DNA from: Macrostomum hystrix
Lineage: Eukaryota; Platyhelminthes; Macrostomidae
Reading direction: 5' to 3'
NCBI GenBank assembly: GCA_950097015.1
Contig: CATNEN010000001.1
Coordinates: forward strand, 9,853,001-9,917,000
DNA length: 64,000 nucleotides
Numbering within the stretch: position 1 is the stretch's first letter; each line of letters opens with the position of its first letter. Under the pieces are notes generated by a model. That model saw nothing but the letters and a program-made list of their open reading frames with translations. It did no database searches and had not been told where the DNA came from. Shown piece after piece: positions 34,565-47,900 of the stretch. Position numbers and translations under genes: made by a program.

Positions 34565-35901
34565 ATATAACAGGAAAGTTTTGTCTTCCTGTTACCTTCT
34601 GCCACAGCAACAGAGAGATAAACTCTCCACGGGCCAGAGGCCCGTTTCTGTGTGGACTCCGGAGTCACATGAAAAGGGGCAGCGAAGCTCTGCCTCTCGC
34701 TTCCAGTGTATTTAAATTAAAGCAGCGTGCACAACAGAGGCAGAATGGGGAGAGAGGGAGAAATGCTGGGAGATTGCTAACACAGGGGCAGCTGTTCCTT
34801 TGTCCCACACGCACACGCTCCCCAGCGAACGCTCGCCGAACTTCTTCCTCCCATTCCTGGGCCGTATCGATCCACGGACGCCTCATTGTGTACGCGAATC
34901 ATGTGAGCCATGCAAATACAATGTTCTGAAGCGTATTTGCAAGGCTTACCTATACCCCCGTTTTTTCTAACTGGCATTCCTGTCAGTGCTTTGGCAGTCT
35001 GGATCACGTTCTTCTTGAATTGTCCTGATGATGACGTTGTCTCAGGGTGACACAATGCGTAGTTCCGTACCAGCCAGTCCACTTGCCGAAAAATTGAGGG
35101 AGATAAAAATTCTAGTCAGCAGCTTCTGTTCAGTTTAGGCCAGGTTTTCTTCCAAGTTGCTTCAGATGAGCCGTGGGATCCCGATTTGGTCTTCTTATTG
35201 CAGCAATTGTCCTGGCCTGCTCCCACTGTCCACAGCCTCTTCGGACTTGCTGGGTTGCAGCTCAGGCTTCTCTTCAAGCATTCGCAGTTGAGTTGGTTAA
35301 TTGGTGAAGCTCACCTGCTTCACGTAGGGCATGTCTTTTGTGCATGATTGTAGATAGTTACTCAGTTGCTGGTACATTGACTGCGTCGCATAGCTTTTTC
35401 TGCTGATGTTATGTTCGTTCTGTTCGTTTCTCTCTGAAGCCATTGCAGGAATCTGGTGTCTAGCGGTGTAAGAACCTTTCGGCAATCACCCGTCATTTAT
35501 AAAGGTGAAAAGGGTGACTCTCTCAGGGAACCACATATAACAGGAAAGTTTTGTCTTCCTGTTACCTTCTGCCACAGCAACAGAGAGATAAACGCTTCAC
35601 GGGCCAGAGGCCCATTTCTGTGTGGACTCCGGAGTCACATGAAAAGTGGCAGCGAAGCTCTGCCTCTTGCTTCCAGTGTATTTAAATTAAAGCAACGCGC
35701 ACAACAGAGGCAGAATGGGGAGAGAGGGAGAAACACTGGGAGATTGCTAACACAGGGGCAGCTGTTTCTTTGTCCCACACGCACACGCTCCCCAGCGAAC
35801 ATTTGCCAAACTTCTTCCTCCCATTCCTGGGCCGTATCGATCCACGGACGCCTCATTGTGTACGCGAATCATGTGAGCCATGCAAATACAATGTTCTGAA
35901 G
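34565..35901 (-). mobile_element. candidate terminal-direct-repeat element (or 970-bp tandem duplication)
   Basis: Two 367-bp direct repeats, 34565-34931 and 35535-35901, align without gaps at about 96% identity (14 differences, mostly C-to-T or G-to-A in the right copy). They flank 603 bp. Each repeat has a TTTAAATTAAA AT-box and a GGGCCAGAGGCCC palindrome. On the minus strand the interior holds exon-like segments. One is ATG at about 35426 (MASERNEQNEHN..) ending at a CAG/GTGAGC donor near 35298. The other (DWLVRNYALCHPETT, then GQFKKNVIQTAKALTG) runs from about 35080 to a GTAAGC donor near 34950. A minus-strand TGGTTCCCTGAGAG just inside the right repeat resembles a primer-binding site. 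TG..CA ends and a target duplication were not found, so an LTR element in miniature is only one reading. Confidence 0.5.
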
Positions 35902-36341
35902 TTTTCTGAACAATTCTATTTTTTCTTTACTACAATCTTATTTACTTTCTAGGGCTTACTTTTAGTCATGGCACAAATGTATTTTTGTTTGTTAAATTAT
36001 TTTTTGGTAAACTACAATAATATGTTTATTTAATTTTTTTTCACAAAAATACTAGAAGTTTATTGATATTTTATTTACAAGCCAGCATATACTAAATGAT
36101 CTGGACTATGATAGGCTTAAATTCTAGCAAAAGTTCTGAAGTTTATAGACATGGCCACCATCCATTATTGATTAAAAAACATGGCTGCCATGTCTATAAT
36201 GTTGCAACTAATATGGGGACAGCAGCCAGGCCCTAAGTGTGGTATTATCATCAATACCTAGCCACCCATGGCAGCCATTGATGGCCAACCAAAAATAGGT
36301 TTAACAGCAAACTTTTGGCTGTTGGTATTTACAATGGAAGT
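35902..36341. other. AT-rich spacer, nothing recognised
   Basis: No gene, RNA or repeat could be recognised. Confidence 0.5.
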
Positions 36342-37018
36342 GCTTATTCCCACGGTCCCGTGCTGATAATTTCAATTTTATCCACACGGATCCGTGCCAA
36401 TAATTTTCTGCTTATCCACATGGCAGCTTGTATGAATAGGTCTACTTTTAAGACCCTACCTATTCTAATTCTTCTCTGAGCATAAGGCTTTTGCTTCAGA
36501 GTATAGTGTATAGCGTACACTATCAATGAATAGTGTAAAAGAATAACAATGATGTATAATGTGTGAGGAGTTTGGTGCTGACTAGAATTCTGCTGGTTGA
36601 CTCGTATGATTTTCTTTGACAGACTTTTTACTTTTCACAATTCAATCAATTCAGTCAATACAATTCGAATGAAAACACGTAACGATGACAAAAGATTTAG
36701 TAAGTTGTTATTAAAATAATTAAAAAGGATGACATTAATGTCGGTTAATTAATGTGTAGGTTGAAATGTAGAACACTGTCATAACACACTGGCAACTTTG
36801 TCGATCTATTGGCTCAAGGGTTCAACAAAACGTTCAAACCTGAAAGGGCCCCGTTTCAAAGAACAGAACCATGTGGATAAAATTGAAATTAACAGCACAG
36901 CATATATAAAGAGTTGTAGACCTATTTATACAAGCTGCCGTGTGGATAAGCAGAAAATTATCGGCACAGATCCATATGGATAAAATGGAAATTATTGGCA
37001 TGGGACCATGGGAATAGG
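36342..37018. mobile_element. foldback/MITE-like inverted repeat element
   Basis: The left arm 36342-36450 is the diverged reverse complement of the right arm 36913-37018. Read from the right arm, shared blocks are GTAGACCTATT, ACAAGCTGCC, GTGGATAAGCAGAAAATTAT and GGGACC(A/G)TGGGAATA. Within each arm a shorter GTGGATAA motif repeats, so the arms look built from tandem subunits. The spacer is about 460 bp and has no ORF. No target duplication was identified. Confidence 0.65.
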
Positions 37019-37979
37019 CCTAAGCTCTGTCATTTACAATTGCCATTGGCAACATGATGGGTAGGCCCTACTGAATTACAATTGCAATATCCACTTCAGT
37101 GGAACTCTATCTATTAGAAAACAACATCAAGAGCATGGAAAGAATCACTGCCACTGTAATGATAGACAACTAAGACAGACAATGAATTTACAATAAAAAT
37201 ATTCAGAAAATCTAAGTGATAAGCAACTAAAAACCAATTTACAGTAACTTAAATAACTGTTTTTGTAGCCATTTTGATTTACTTACTTTGTTTCAACCTT
37301 TATTATTGGAGGATCGGTTGACGCCATGTAAAACTAAGTGTAAAATGAAGGAAATTTTAAAGGTTCGAGTAGGCCTAATTGACAAATTGGTAAAATTACA
37401 GTCATTAGACCTCGTCAATGAACAGGGTAATCAACCGCGCAACCAGTTCGCATGCCGTTTGAAAACGGACTCAAAATATTAATAAAATAATATATAATTT
37501 CTAAATAGCAAAACATAAATAAAAAAATAATCAAAAGCTGCTTAAGCTTTCAGAAACTTACGTACTTGTAATTTTGTTTCTTTTTTGATAACTATTTAAA
37601 CAGAGTTTTCCTAGAAAACGATGATTGACGTAGACTCAGGGGCGTATGCTGCCCGCAGGTACGGAGGTATATCTCCCCATTTTCCACAATTTCCCATGTA
37701 CATATTGTACTTAGTCAATTCCTAGAGGACATTATTTAGTCCGGTATGTTTATATTTCTGCTGGTTATCCCCCCCCAAACTAAATTCCAGCAAACGCCAC
37801 TGTGTAGACTTTTGATGTTAATGGACTTCTTTTTATTACTTGAAGTATCGATATTGACCTGTATTGCCTGAATTTTAGTTTGACTGTTGAATTTTTTGTT
37901 TTTAATAATAAGGCTAAGACAACTTAGCTATAGACTATAGTGTGACTATTTTCGTTCCATTTTTGCAGACAATAGGGGC
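37019..37979. other. AT-rich spacer, nothing recognised
   Basis: Only a 64-codon open frame (37288-37482) without recognisable domain. Confidence 0.45.
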
Positions 37980-38519
37980 CTAGCGATCCAGAGGCAATGT
38001 TCTACTTACATTCGTTATATTATTTTTTGTTTGCAAATGACAGATAACGACAAAAAACAAGTTTAATAAAGGTAACAAAAAGTCAGTAGTTTGGTCACAC
38101 AGTTCTGAAAAGTCTTGGTCAGTCTTTCTTCTTTCAAACTGGGTAATAGTGCCTAATCCAGTAGAGGAGGGCACCAAAGCTATTCTTGGAGTATAGACGG
38201 TGCCATAAGAATTCTTCGAGGTGGCTTTCGAATAGAGCAGCACTCGTGCCATGCATTTGATGCAGCTTGGCCTTTGTGAAATTTTCAGCTGCAGAATTTC
38301 TGTGCTTTTGCTTCCTATTCCCCCATATTTGCCAGATTTTGCCATAGACATAGATCCAAGTGTCAAGTCACTGCAAAGCCACATCAGCACAACTTTTTCA
38401 AACTCAGAATGCATGTGTGGCACAAATACAAACGAAAAAAATATAATGAATGGAAGTAAAACATTGCCGATCCAGACACAGGCAGAATGAACCCAGAAGG
38501 CTAAGGCATTCCATTCTCT
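37980..38519 (-). CDS. possible terminal exon of a membrane protein
   Basis: The minus-strand frame is open for 179 codons from an AATAG site to TAG. It begins with a hydrophobic segment WIGNVLLPFIIFFSFVFVPH, followed by a Cys-containing polar part (PSCIKCMARVLLYS, YGTVYTPRIALVPSS) and a second hydrophobic stretch FLLPLLNLFFVVICHL near the C-terminus. Length and composition exceed chance expectation in this AT-rich DNA. There is no good initiator and no recognised family. It could be a real last exon, a decayed gene or chance. Confidence 0.3.
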   Translation of the reverse strand, partial: REWNALAFWVHSACVWIGNVLLPFIIFFSFVFVPHMHSEFEKVVLMWLCSDLTLGSMSMAKSGKYGGIGSKSTEILQLKISQRPSCIKCMARVLLYSKATSKNSYGTVYTPRIALVPSSTGLGTITQFERRKTDQDFSELCDQTTDFLLPLLNLFFVVICHLQTKNNITNVSRTLPLDR

Positions 38520-40003
38520 CTATTTATGTATATTAATAATGCTGGTTCACTGGAGTTATTTAGTAATAAAAGCTATGTATATTGATTTTTGTCTACAATT
38601 AGTTAGAATCCTCAAGAAATTGTATCAATTCATCATCTTTACTTATTTACTTTTATCTGACTCCTGCCCTCAATGAGTCAAATCCATAACTAGCATAGGT
38701 GCCTACGCTTAAAAATCATTTAGGCCGAATCCGCCGGGTGAAATGAGGGCCAAGCAAGGTAAGTCGCAAAAACCAATTGATTAAGCACAAAAAAATCAAA
38801 GGGGGGGACCAAGGGACAAAAAAAGAAGGCATGAAGAAGAGGAAAAAGGGGCAAATGAGAGCAAACTAAGTTGTAAATAGAGCAATAAAACATACTAAGT
38901 CACAAATGAGAGCAAAGTAAGTCGTAAATAGAGCAAAAACTAAGTCGCACGACTGGCTAAGATTTGGGAGGTTGCACATGAATGCTTAAAAATGACAGCC
39001 AGTGCCAATTAAATTGTCATTTTTTTAAAGTATACAGTTAAACACAGTATTAAATGAATATAAATGACCTACAATCAAGTCATCAAGTGATTTATTGCAA
39101 GTAGGCAATAGCAAGGTTTCCATTGGATTGGAAGGTATCAGTTATCTACACGATCCTTGAATTGCTTATACTTTCTTGCCAACCCTAGAAAAATTCATAA
39201 CCTAATCTAACCTTTATAGACAAATAAAAGCTTGACTTTAGATTTATCCATCTATTCATTAATAAATATGATATAAAATTAATATTTAATGTTGAGGTTA
39301 TAGCTTTCTTGGCTATAGCTAAAATATAAACAGAAATCTTGATTCTCTTTAAATTTTGTTGAAGCAAGATATTGAATCTTTGGGCATTTTTTGGTTTGGG
39401 GGCTACTGGATACTCCTAGTTTTGTTTTTGTGGACCACAATTTGTGGGGGAAATAATTTCCTAAGTTTTTTAAGGGACCAACCATTTTGTCACCCTTTCT
39501 AATTTTAGCTAGCCGAGAAGAAACATAAAGCCCCAGTGGTAAAACTGAACCTAAAAGTTCAGCTTCACACTTTATGCTATCAATTGGTTTAAATAATTAG
39601 CAATAACAGTTTAGTTACTTAGTAAATAAAAATAGTAAATTTCTAATTAAGTTAAGTAGTTCACTTTTCATTTTAGTGTTAGAAGTTTTTAGCATTTTAC
39701 CTTGTTATTATTATATACTTTTTATGTTTTCAAAGTTTGATATATATTTTTTTGGTTTTAATGAGTTTGGCTTCTAGTTAAAAAGATAAAATATGCTAAG
39801 ATGATTCATATATATCAGTTGTTTTGTTACATTTTAGTGAACTAACGAGGTTTAAAATAGATATTCATAAACTTTTAATTTACTAAGCATTTATATAGTC
39901 TATAAAAGATTGAAAATCAGTTCTTATTAAAAAATAGTATAACCTTTTGATATTTTCAGTCAACTTACTACTTCAGTGCTTTGTTAACAAAGAACCTTTG
40001 AAA
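38520..40003. other. AT-rich spacer upstream of JTB
   Basis: No gene or repeat recognised. Short frames here are AT-rich noise. Confidence 0.45.
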
Positions 40004-41684
40004 ATGATAGAATATTGCAGCAAAAAGATTATGATGTCTACAATTGGTGGCCTCATTTTGTAAGTGAATGTGCATTTTTAGTTTTTATTAGACTTTATTG
40101 TTTAGTTAAAAATGAAAAGCAACTATCATTTGAACCATTGAATATCTTGCTGGTCTGAAGAGCTGGCAACTTGATTCTTGCTTCATAAGATGCGCAACAA
40201 AATTTTGGCCCATGTTCTTGAGTTTTGTGTGCCTGCATTGTCCGATTTGGGTGCAGCAAAATTTTAGGGAGATTCTAGATAATAGATAGGAGGCAGAATT
40301 AAAACTATCTAGATATTTATATACTGCTTCTAGCAATCATAAATTGCACACCAGTTTACTTAAAGTAGCTAAGTAGCATTAAAACCATTTAGCATCTGCG
40401 TCTTGGCACTCTACCTGGAGGACGCATTGATTGAGCATCCATCGTCAGTGAAAGCCAACGCTGTGCCCTGGCCATCAGATTCTTTGACTTCCACTGCTGC
40501 TGTTGGCTCGTCTTCGAAACCGAAGCCAACGCCGCCACAGGTTTGTATTCATTTTTAGTTTCCTATTTCATTTTCTGTCTACAGTTATAATTGCCAATGG
40601 CCTTGGTGTTTCACAAATCAACCTGCTGTTTCCCAGAAACCCACCTGCCACCATTTCTTCAGGAACCCACCTGCCACCATTTCTTCAGGAACCCACCTGC
40701 CACCATTTCTTCAGGAACCCAACTGCCACCATTTCTTCAGGAACCCACCTGCCACCATTTCTTCAGGAACCCAACTGCCACCATTTCTTCAGGATCCCAA
40801 CTGCCACCATTTCTTCAGGAACCCAACTGCCACCATTTCTTCAGGAACCCAACTGCCACCATTTCTTCAGGAACCCAACTGCCACCATTTCTTCAGGAAC
40901 CCAACTGCCACCATTTCTTCAGGAACCCAACTGCCACCATTTCTTCAGGATCCCAACTGCCACCATTTCTTCAGGAACCCAACTGCCACCATTTCTTCAG
41001 GAACCCAACTGCCACCATTTCTTCAGGAACCCAACTGCCACCATTTCTTCAGGAACCTAAAATTCCAAGAACTAAATGTTTTCCTAATAAACCACCTACC
41101 ATTTCCTACGAACCCACGTACCATTTCCTAAGAACCCACCTGCCATTTCCTAAGAACCCACCTTCCATTTCCTAAGAACCCACCAAACATTTCCTAATAA
41201 ACCACCTGCCATTTCCTAATAAACCACCAACCATTTCCTAAGAACCCACGTACCATTTCCTAAGAACCCACCTGCCATTTCTTTAGAGTCAAGGCCCTAC
41301 CTGACCACTCTACGTTAACCCGCCCGGCAGGTAATAGTCCTATCCGGCAATCGCACCTGCCTGGTTGTTGGACCCTGCGAGCCGTGCAGCCCTTTCGAAT
41401 CCAGCATGTCCAACGCAATTTTATCCAGCTATTGCGCTTCTGGCTACAAGCGTAAGGTGGCTTGTCGCGGAGATTCCGCGGAAAAACCGCCACCTAGATT
41501 CGTCGCCTGCCCGCTAGACGCCACGCCAGGTGGTGTCGCCTATGAGCGCGGAAAATTTCTTCTATTCCACGCTCTCTGCCTGCTCAGCCTACTGCTGTCC
41601 TGCGCGTTTGTTCAACGCCGTCAAAGACAGCTTAATCGCAGCTTTGCCGACAAGATCAACAAGCAGGTTGCTTCAGGCGTATGA
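40004..41684 (+). CDS. JTB: JTB (jumping translocation breakpoint) protein
   Basis: Three exons, 40004-40059, 40393-40540 and 41331-41684, join in phases 2 and 0 to give about 185 residues (146 in human). Exons 1 and 2 form a signal peptide (MIEYCSKKIMMSTIGGL.. ICVLALYLEDA) and a Ser/Pro-rich spacer. Exon 3 carries the cysteine-rich JTB ectodomain (CLVVGPCEPCSPF, YCASGYKRKVACRG, FVACPLD), a single transmembrane helix (FHALCLLSLLLSCAFV) and the conserved cytosolic tail RRQRQLNRSFADKINKQV. JTB is a type I membrane protein linked to cytokinesis and mitochondrial function. The second intron is 790 bp and consists mostly of two minisatellites. AATAAA is at 41917-41922. The long N-terminal spacer is the main difference from vertebrate JTB. 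Confidence 0.9.
40630..41060. repeat. 26-bp minisatellite in JTB intron 2
   Basis: About 16 copies of AGGAACCCAACTGCCACCAT followed by TTCTTC (26 bp), with ACCCACC and GATCCC variants. A second, 19-20-bp array with CCATTTCCTAAGAACCCACC follows at 41090-41285. Together they fill most of the 790-bp intron. Confidence 0.96.
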
Positions 41685-41916
41685 TGACTGTTTTAATATG
41701 ATTCTTTTTTACATTCCTTACATTATCCCAGATATAGAGATGGTAATCCCACTGTACAAAAATGCTGTTAGATTTGCATTTTCTTTATAACATTAGTGAG
41801 CCTGTTTGTTCTTTGCATGTCACTAACAGCATTCCAGTCTGTCTTTTTGGTTTATTGTGATTTCTGCTTAAACTTATCCTGACCATTTTAGTACAGTTTC
41901 TAGTTATTCACAGTTC

Positions 41917-41922
41917 AATAAA
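41917..41922 (+). promoter_or_regulatory. poly(A) signal of JTB
   Basis: AATAAA 233 bp after the JTB stop codon and about 65 bp before the 6.9-kb array. Confidence 0.6.
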
Positions 41923-41984
41923 TGACAAAAAATCGAAAAAACAAAACCCGAATCGATTATTCGGATATCAGCGATTTCTAAAAT

Positions 41985-44900
41985 ATTAGCGATCTCCCGA
42001 AAACTCAAGATTGACGATTTCCCTAGAAACTCTAGATTGACGATTTCCCTAGAAACTCTAGATTGACTATTTCCCTAGAAACTCTAGATTGACGATTTCC
42101 CTAGAAACTCTAGATTGACGATTTCCCTAGAAACTCTAGATTGACGATTTCCCTAGAAACTCTAGATTGACGATTTCCCTAGAAACTCTAGATTGACTAT
42201 TTCCCTAGAAACTCTAGATTGTCGATTTCCCTAGAAACTCTAGATTGACGATTTCCCTAGAAACTCTAGATTGACGATTTCCCTAGAAACTCTAGATTGA
42301 CAATTTCCCTAGAAACTCTAGATTGACGATTTCCCTAGAAACTCTAGATTGACGATTTCCCTTGAAACTCTAGATTAACGATTTCCCTAGAAACTCTAGA
42401 TTGACGATTTCCCTAGAAACTCTAGATTGACGATTTCCCTAGAAACTCTAGATTGACGATTTCCCTAGAAACTCTAGATTGACGATTTCCCTAGAAACTC
42501 TAGATTGACTATTTCCCTAGAAACTCTAGATTGACGATTTCCCTAGAAACTCTAGATTGACAATTTCCCTAGAAACTCTAGATTAACGATTTCCCTAGAA
42601 ACTCTAGATTGACGATTTCCCTAGAAACTCTAGATTGACGATTTCCCTAGAAACTCTAGATTGACAATTTCCCTAGAAACTCTAGATTGACGATTTCCCT
42701 AGAAACTCTAGATTGACAATTTCCCTAGAAACTCTAGATTAACGATTTCCCTAGAAACTCTAGATTAACGATTTCCCTAGAAACTCTAGATTGACGATTT
42801 CCCTTGAAACTCTAGATTAACGATTTCCCTTGAAACTCTAGATTGACGATTTCCCTTGAAACTCTAGATTGACTATTTCCCTAGAAACTCTAGATTGACG
42901 ATTTCCCTAGAAACTCTAGATTGACGATTTCCCTTGAAACTCTAGATTGACAATTTCCCTAGAAACTCTAGATTGACGATTTCCCTTGAAACTCTAGATT
43001 AACGATTTCCCTAGAAACTCTAGATTGACGATTTCCCTTGAAACTCTAGATTGACGATTTCCCTAGAAACTCTAGATTGACGATTTCCCTAGAAACTCTA
43101 GATTGACGATTTCCCTTGAAACTCTAGATTGACGATTTCCCTTGAAACTCTAGATTGACGATTTCCCTAGAAACTCTAGATTGACGATTTCCCTTGAAAC
43201 TCTAGATTGACAATTTCCCTAGAAACTCTAGATTGACGATTTCCCTAGAAACTCTAGATTGACGATTTCCCTAGAAACTCTAGATTGACGATTTCCCTAG
43301 AAACTCTAGATTGACGATTTCCCTTGAAACTCTAGATTAACGATTTCCCTTGAAACTCTAGATTGACGATTTCCCTTGAAACTCTAGATTGACGATTTCC
43401 CTAGAAACTCTAGATTGACGATTTCCCTTGAAACTCTAGATTGACAATTTCCCTAGAAACTCTAGATTGACGATTTCCCTAGAAACTCTAGATTGACAAT
43501 TTCCCTAGAAACTCTAGATTAACGATTTCCCTAGAAACTCTAGATTGACGATTTCCCTAGAAACTCTAGATTGACGATTTCCCTAGAAACTCTAGATTGA
43601 CAATTTCCCTAGAAACTCTAGATTGACGATTTCCCTAGAAACTCTAGATTGACAATTTCCCTAGAAACTCTAGATTAACGATTTCCCTTGAAACTCTAGA
43701 TTAACGATTTCCCTTGAAACTCTAGATTGACGATTTCCCTTGAAACTCTAGATTGACGATTTCCCTAGAAACTCTAGATTGACGATTTCCCTTGAAACTC
43801 TAGATTGACAATTTCCCTAGAAACTCTAGATTGACGATTTCCCTAGAAACTCTAGATTGACGATTTCCCTAGAAACTCTAGATTGACGATTTCCCTAGAA
43901 ACTCTAGATTGACTATTTCCCTAGAAACTCTAGATTGACGATTTCCCTAGAAACTCTAGATTAACGATTTCCCTTGAAACTCTAGATTGACGATTTCCCT
44001 TGAAACTCTAGATTGACGATTTCCCTAGAAACTCTAGATTGACGATTTCCCTTGAAACTCTAGATTGACAATTTCCCTAGAAACTCTAGATTGACGATTT
44101 CCCTAGAAACTCTAGATTGACAATTTCCCTAGAAACTCTAGATTAACGATTTCCCTAGAAACTCTAGATTGACGATTTCCCTAGAAACTCTAGATTGACG
44201 ATTTCCCTAGAAACTCTAGATTGACAATTTCCCTAGAAACTCTAGATTGACGATTTCCCTAGAAACTCTAGATTGACAATTTCCCTAGAAACTCTAAATT
44301 AACGATTTCCCTAGAAACTCTAGATTAACGATTTCCCTAGAAACTCTAGATTGACGATTTCCCTTGAAACTCTAGATTAACGATTTCCCTTGAAACTCTA
44401 GATTGACGATTTCCCTTGAAACTCTAGATTGACGATTTCCCTAGAAACTCTAGATTGACGATTTCCCTTGAAACTCTAGATTGACAATTTCCCTTGAAAC
44501 TCTAGATTGACAATTTCCCTAGAAACTCTAGATTGACGATTTCCCTAGAAACTCTAGATTGACGATTTCCCTAGAAACTCTAGATTGACGATTTCCCTAG
44601 AAACTCTAGATTGACGATTTCCCTTGAAACTCTAGATTAACGATTTCCCTAGAAACTCTAGATTGACGATTTCCCTTGAAACTCTAGATTGACGATTTCC
44701 CTTGAAACTCTAGATTAACGATTTCCCTTAGAAACTCTAGATTGACGATTTCCCTTGAAACTCTAGATTGACGATTTCCCTAGAAACTCTAGATTGACGA
44801 TTTCCCTTGAAACTCTAGATTGACGAATTTCCCTAGAAACTCTAGATTGACGATTTCCCTAGAAACTCTAGATTGACTATTTCCCTAGAAACTCTAGATT

Positions 44901-47900
44901 GACGATTTCCCTAGAAACTCTAGATTGACGATTTCCCTAGAAACTCTAGATTGACGATTCCCTAGAAACTCTAGATTGACGATTTCCCTAGAAACTCTAG
45001 ATTGACAATTTCCCTAGAAACTCTAGATTGACGATTTCCCTTGAAACTCTAGATTAACGATTTCCCTAGAAACTCTAGATTGACGATTTCCCTTGAAACT
45101 CTAGATTGACGATTTCCCTAGAAACTCTAGATTGACGATTTCCCTAGAAACTCTAGATTGACGATTTCCCTTGAAACTCTAGATTGACGATTTCCCTTGA
45201 AACTCTAGATTGACGATTTCCCTTAGAAACTCTAGATTGACGATTTCCCTTAGAAACTCTAGATTGACGATTTCCCTAGAAACTCTAGATTGACGATTTC
45301 CCTAGAAACTCTAGATTGACGATTTCCCTAGAAACTCTAGATTGACGATTTCCCTAGAAACTCTAGATTGACGATTTCCCTTGAAACTCTAGATTAACGA
45401 TTTCCCTTGAAACTCTAGATTGACGATTTCCCTTGAAACTCTAGATTGACGATTTCCCTAGAAACTCTAGATTGACGATTTCCCTTGAAACTCTAGATTG
45501 ACAATTTCCCTAGAAACTCTAGATTGACGATTTCCCTAGAAACTCTAGATTGACAATTTCCCTAGAAACTCTAGATTAACGATTTCCCTAGAAACTCTAG
45601 ATTGACGATTTCCCTAGAAACTCTAGATTGACGATTTCCCTAGAAACTCTAGATTGACAATTTCCCTAGAAACTCTAGATTGACGATTTCCCTAGAAACT
45701 CTAGATTGACGATTTCCCTAGAAACTCTAGATTAACGATTTCCCTTGAAACTCTAGATTAACGATTTCCCTTGAAACTCTAGATTGACGATTTCCCTTGA
45801 AACTCTAGATTGACGATTTCCCTAGAAACTCTAGATTGACGATTTCCCTTGAAACTCTAGATTGACAATTTCCCTAGAAACTCTAGATTGACGATTTCCC
45901 TAGAAACTCTAGATTGACGATTTCCCTAGAAACTCTAGATTGACGATTTCCCTAGAAACTCTAGATTGACGATTTCCCTAGAAACTCTAGATTGACGATT
46001 TCCCTAGAAACTCTAGATTACGATTTCCCTTGAAACTCTAGATTGACGATTTCCCTTGAAACTCTAGATTGACGATTTCCCTAGAAACTCTAGATTGACG
46101 ATTTCCCTTGAAACTCTAGATTGACAATTTCCCTAGAAACTCTAGATTGACGATTTCCCTAGAAACTCTAGATTGACAATTTCCCTAGAAACTCTAGATT
46201 AACGATTTCCCTAGAAACTCTAGATTGACGATTTCCCTAGAAACTCTAGATTGACGATTTCCCTAGAAACTCTAGATTGACAATTTCCCTAGAAACTCTA
46301 GATTGACGATTTCCCTAGAAACTCTAGATTGACAATTTCCCTAGAAACTCTAGATTGACGATTTCCCTAGAAACTCTAGATTGAACGATTTCCCTAGAAA
46401 CTCTAGATTGACGATTTCCCTTGAAACTCTAGATTGAACGATTTCCCTTGAAACTCTAGATTGACGATTTCCCTTAGAAACTCTAGATTGACGATTTCCC
46501 TAGAAACTCTAGATTGACGATTTCCCTAGAAACTCTAGATTGACGATTTCCCTAGAAACTCTAGATTGACGATTTCCCTAGAAACTCTAGATTGACGATT
46601 TCCCTAGAAACTCTAGATTGACGATTTCCCTAGAAACTCTAGATTGACGATTTCCCTAGAAACTCTAGATTGACGATTTCCCTAGAAACTCTAGATTGAC
46701 GATTTCCCTAGAAACTCTAGATTGACGATTTCCCTAGAAACTCTAGATTGACGATTTCCCTAGAAACTCTAGATTGACGATTTCCCTTGAAACTCTAGAT
46801 TAACGATTTCCCTTGAAACTCTAGATTGACGATTTCCCTTGAAACTCTAGATTGACGATTTCCCTAGAAACTCTAGATTGACGATTTCCCTTGAAACTCT
46901 AGATTGACGATTTCCCTAGAAACTCTAGATTGACGATTTCCCTAGAAACTCTAGATTGACGATTTCCCTAGAAACTCTAGATTGACGATTTCCCTAGAAA
47001 CTCTAGATTGACTATTTCCCTAGAAACTCTAGATTGACGATTTCCCTAGAAACTCTAGATTAACGATTTCCCTTGAAACTCTAGATTGACGATTTCCCTT
47101 GAAACTCTAGATTGACGATTTCCCTAGAAACTCTAGATTGACGATTTCCCTTGAAACTCTAGATTGACAATTTCCCTAGAAACTCTAGATTGACGATTTC
47201 CCTAGAAACTCTAGATTGACAATTTCCCTAGAAACTCTAGATTAACGATTTCCCTAGAAACTCTAGATTGACGATTTCCCTAGAAACTCTAGATTGACGA
47301 TTTCCCTAGAAACTCTAGATTGACAATTTCCCTAGAAACTCTAGATTGACGATTTCCCTAGAAACTCTAGATTGACAATTTCCCTAGAAACTCTAGATTA
47401 ACGATTTCCCTAGAAACTCTAGATTAACGATTTCCCTAGAAACTCTAGATTGACGATTTCCCTAGAAACTCTAGATTGACGATTTTCCTTGAAACTCTAG
47501 ATTAACGATTTCCCTTGAAACTCTAGATTGACGATTTCCCTTGAAACTCTAGATTGACGATTTCCCTAGAAACTCTAGATTGACGATTTCCCTTGAAACT
47601 CTAGATTGACAATTTCCCTAGAAACTCTAGATTGACGATTTCCCTAGAAACTCTAGATTGACAATTTCCCTAGAAACTCTAGATTAACGATTTCCCTAGA
47701 AACTCTAGATTGACGATTTCCCTAGAAACTCTAGATTGACGATTTCCCTAGAAACTCTAGATTGACAATTTCCCTAGAAACTCTAGATTGACGATTTCCC
47801 TAGAAACTCTAGATTGACAATTTCCCTAGAAACTCTAGATTAACGATTTCCCTAGAAACTCTAGATTAACGATTTCCCTAGAAACTCTAGATTGACGATT

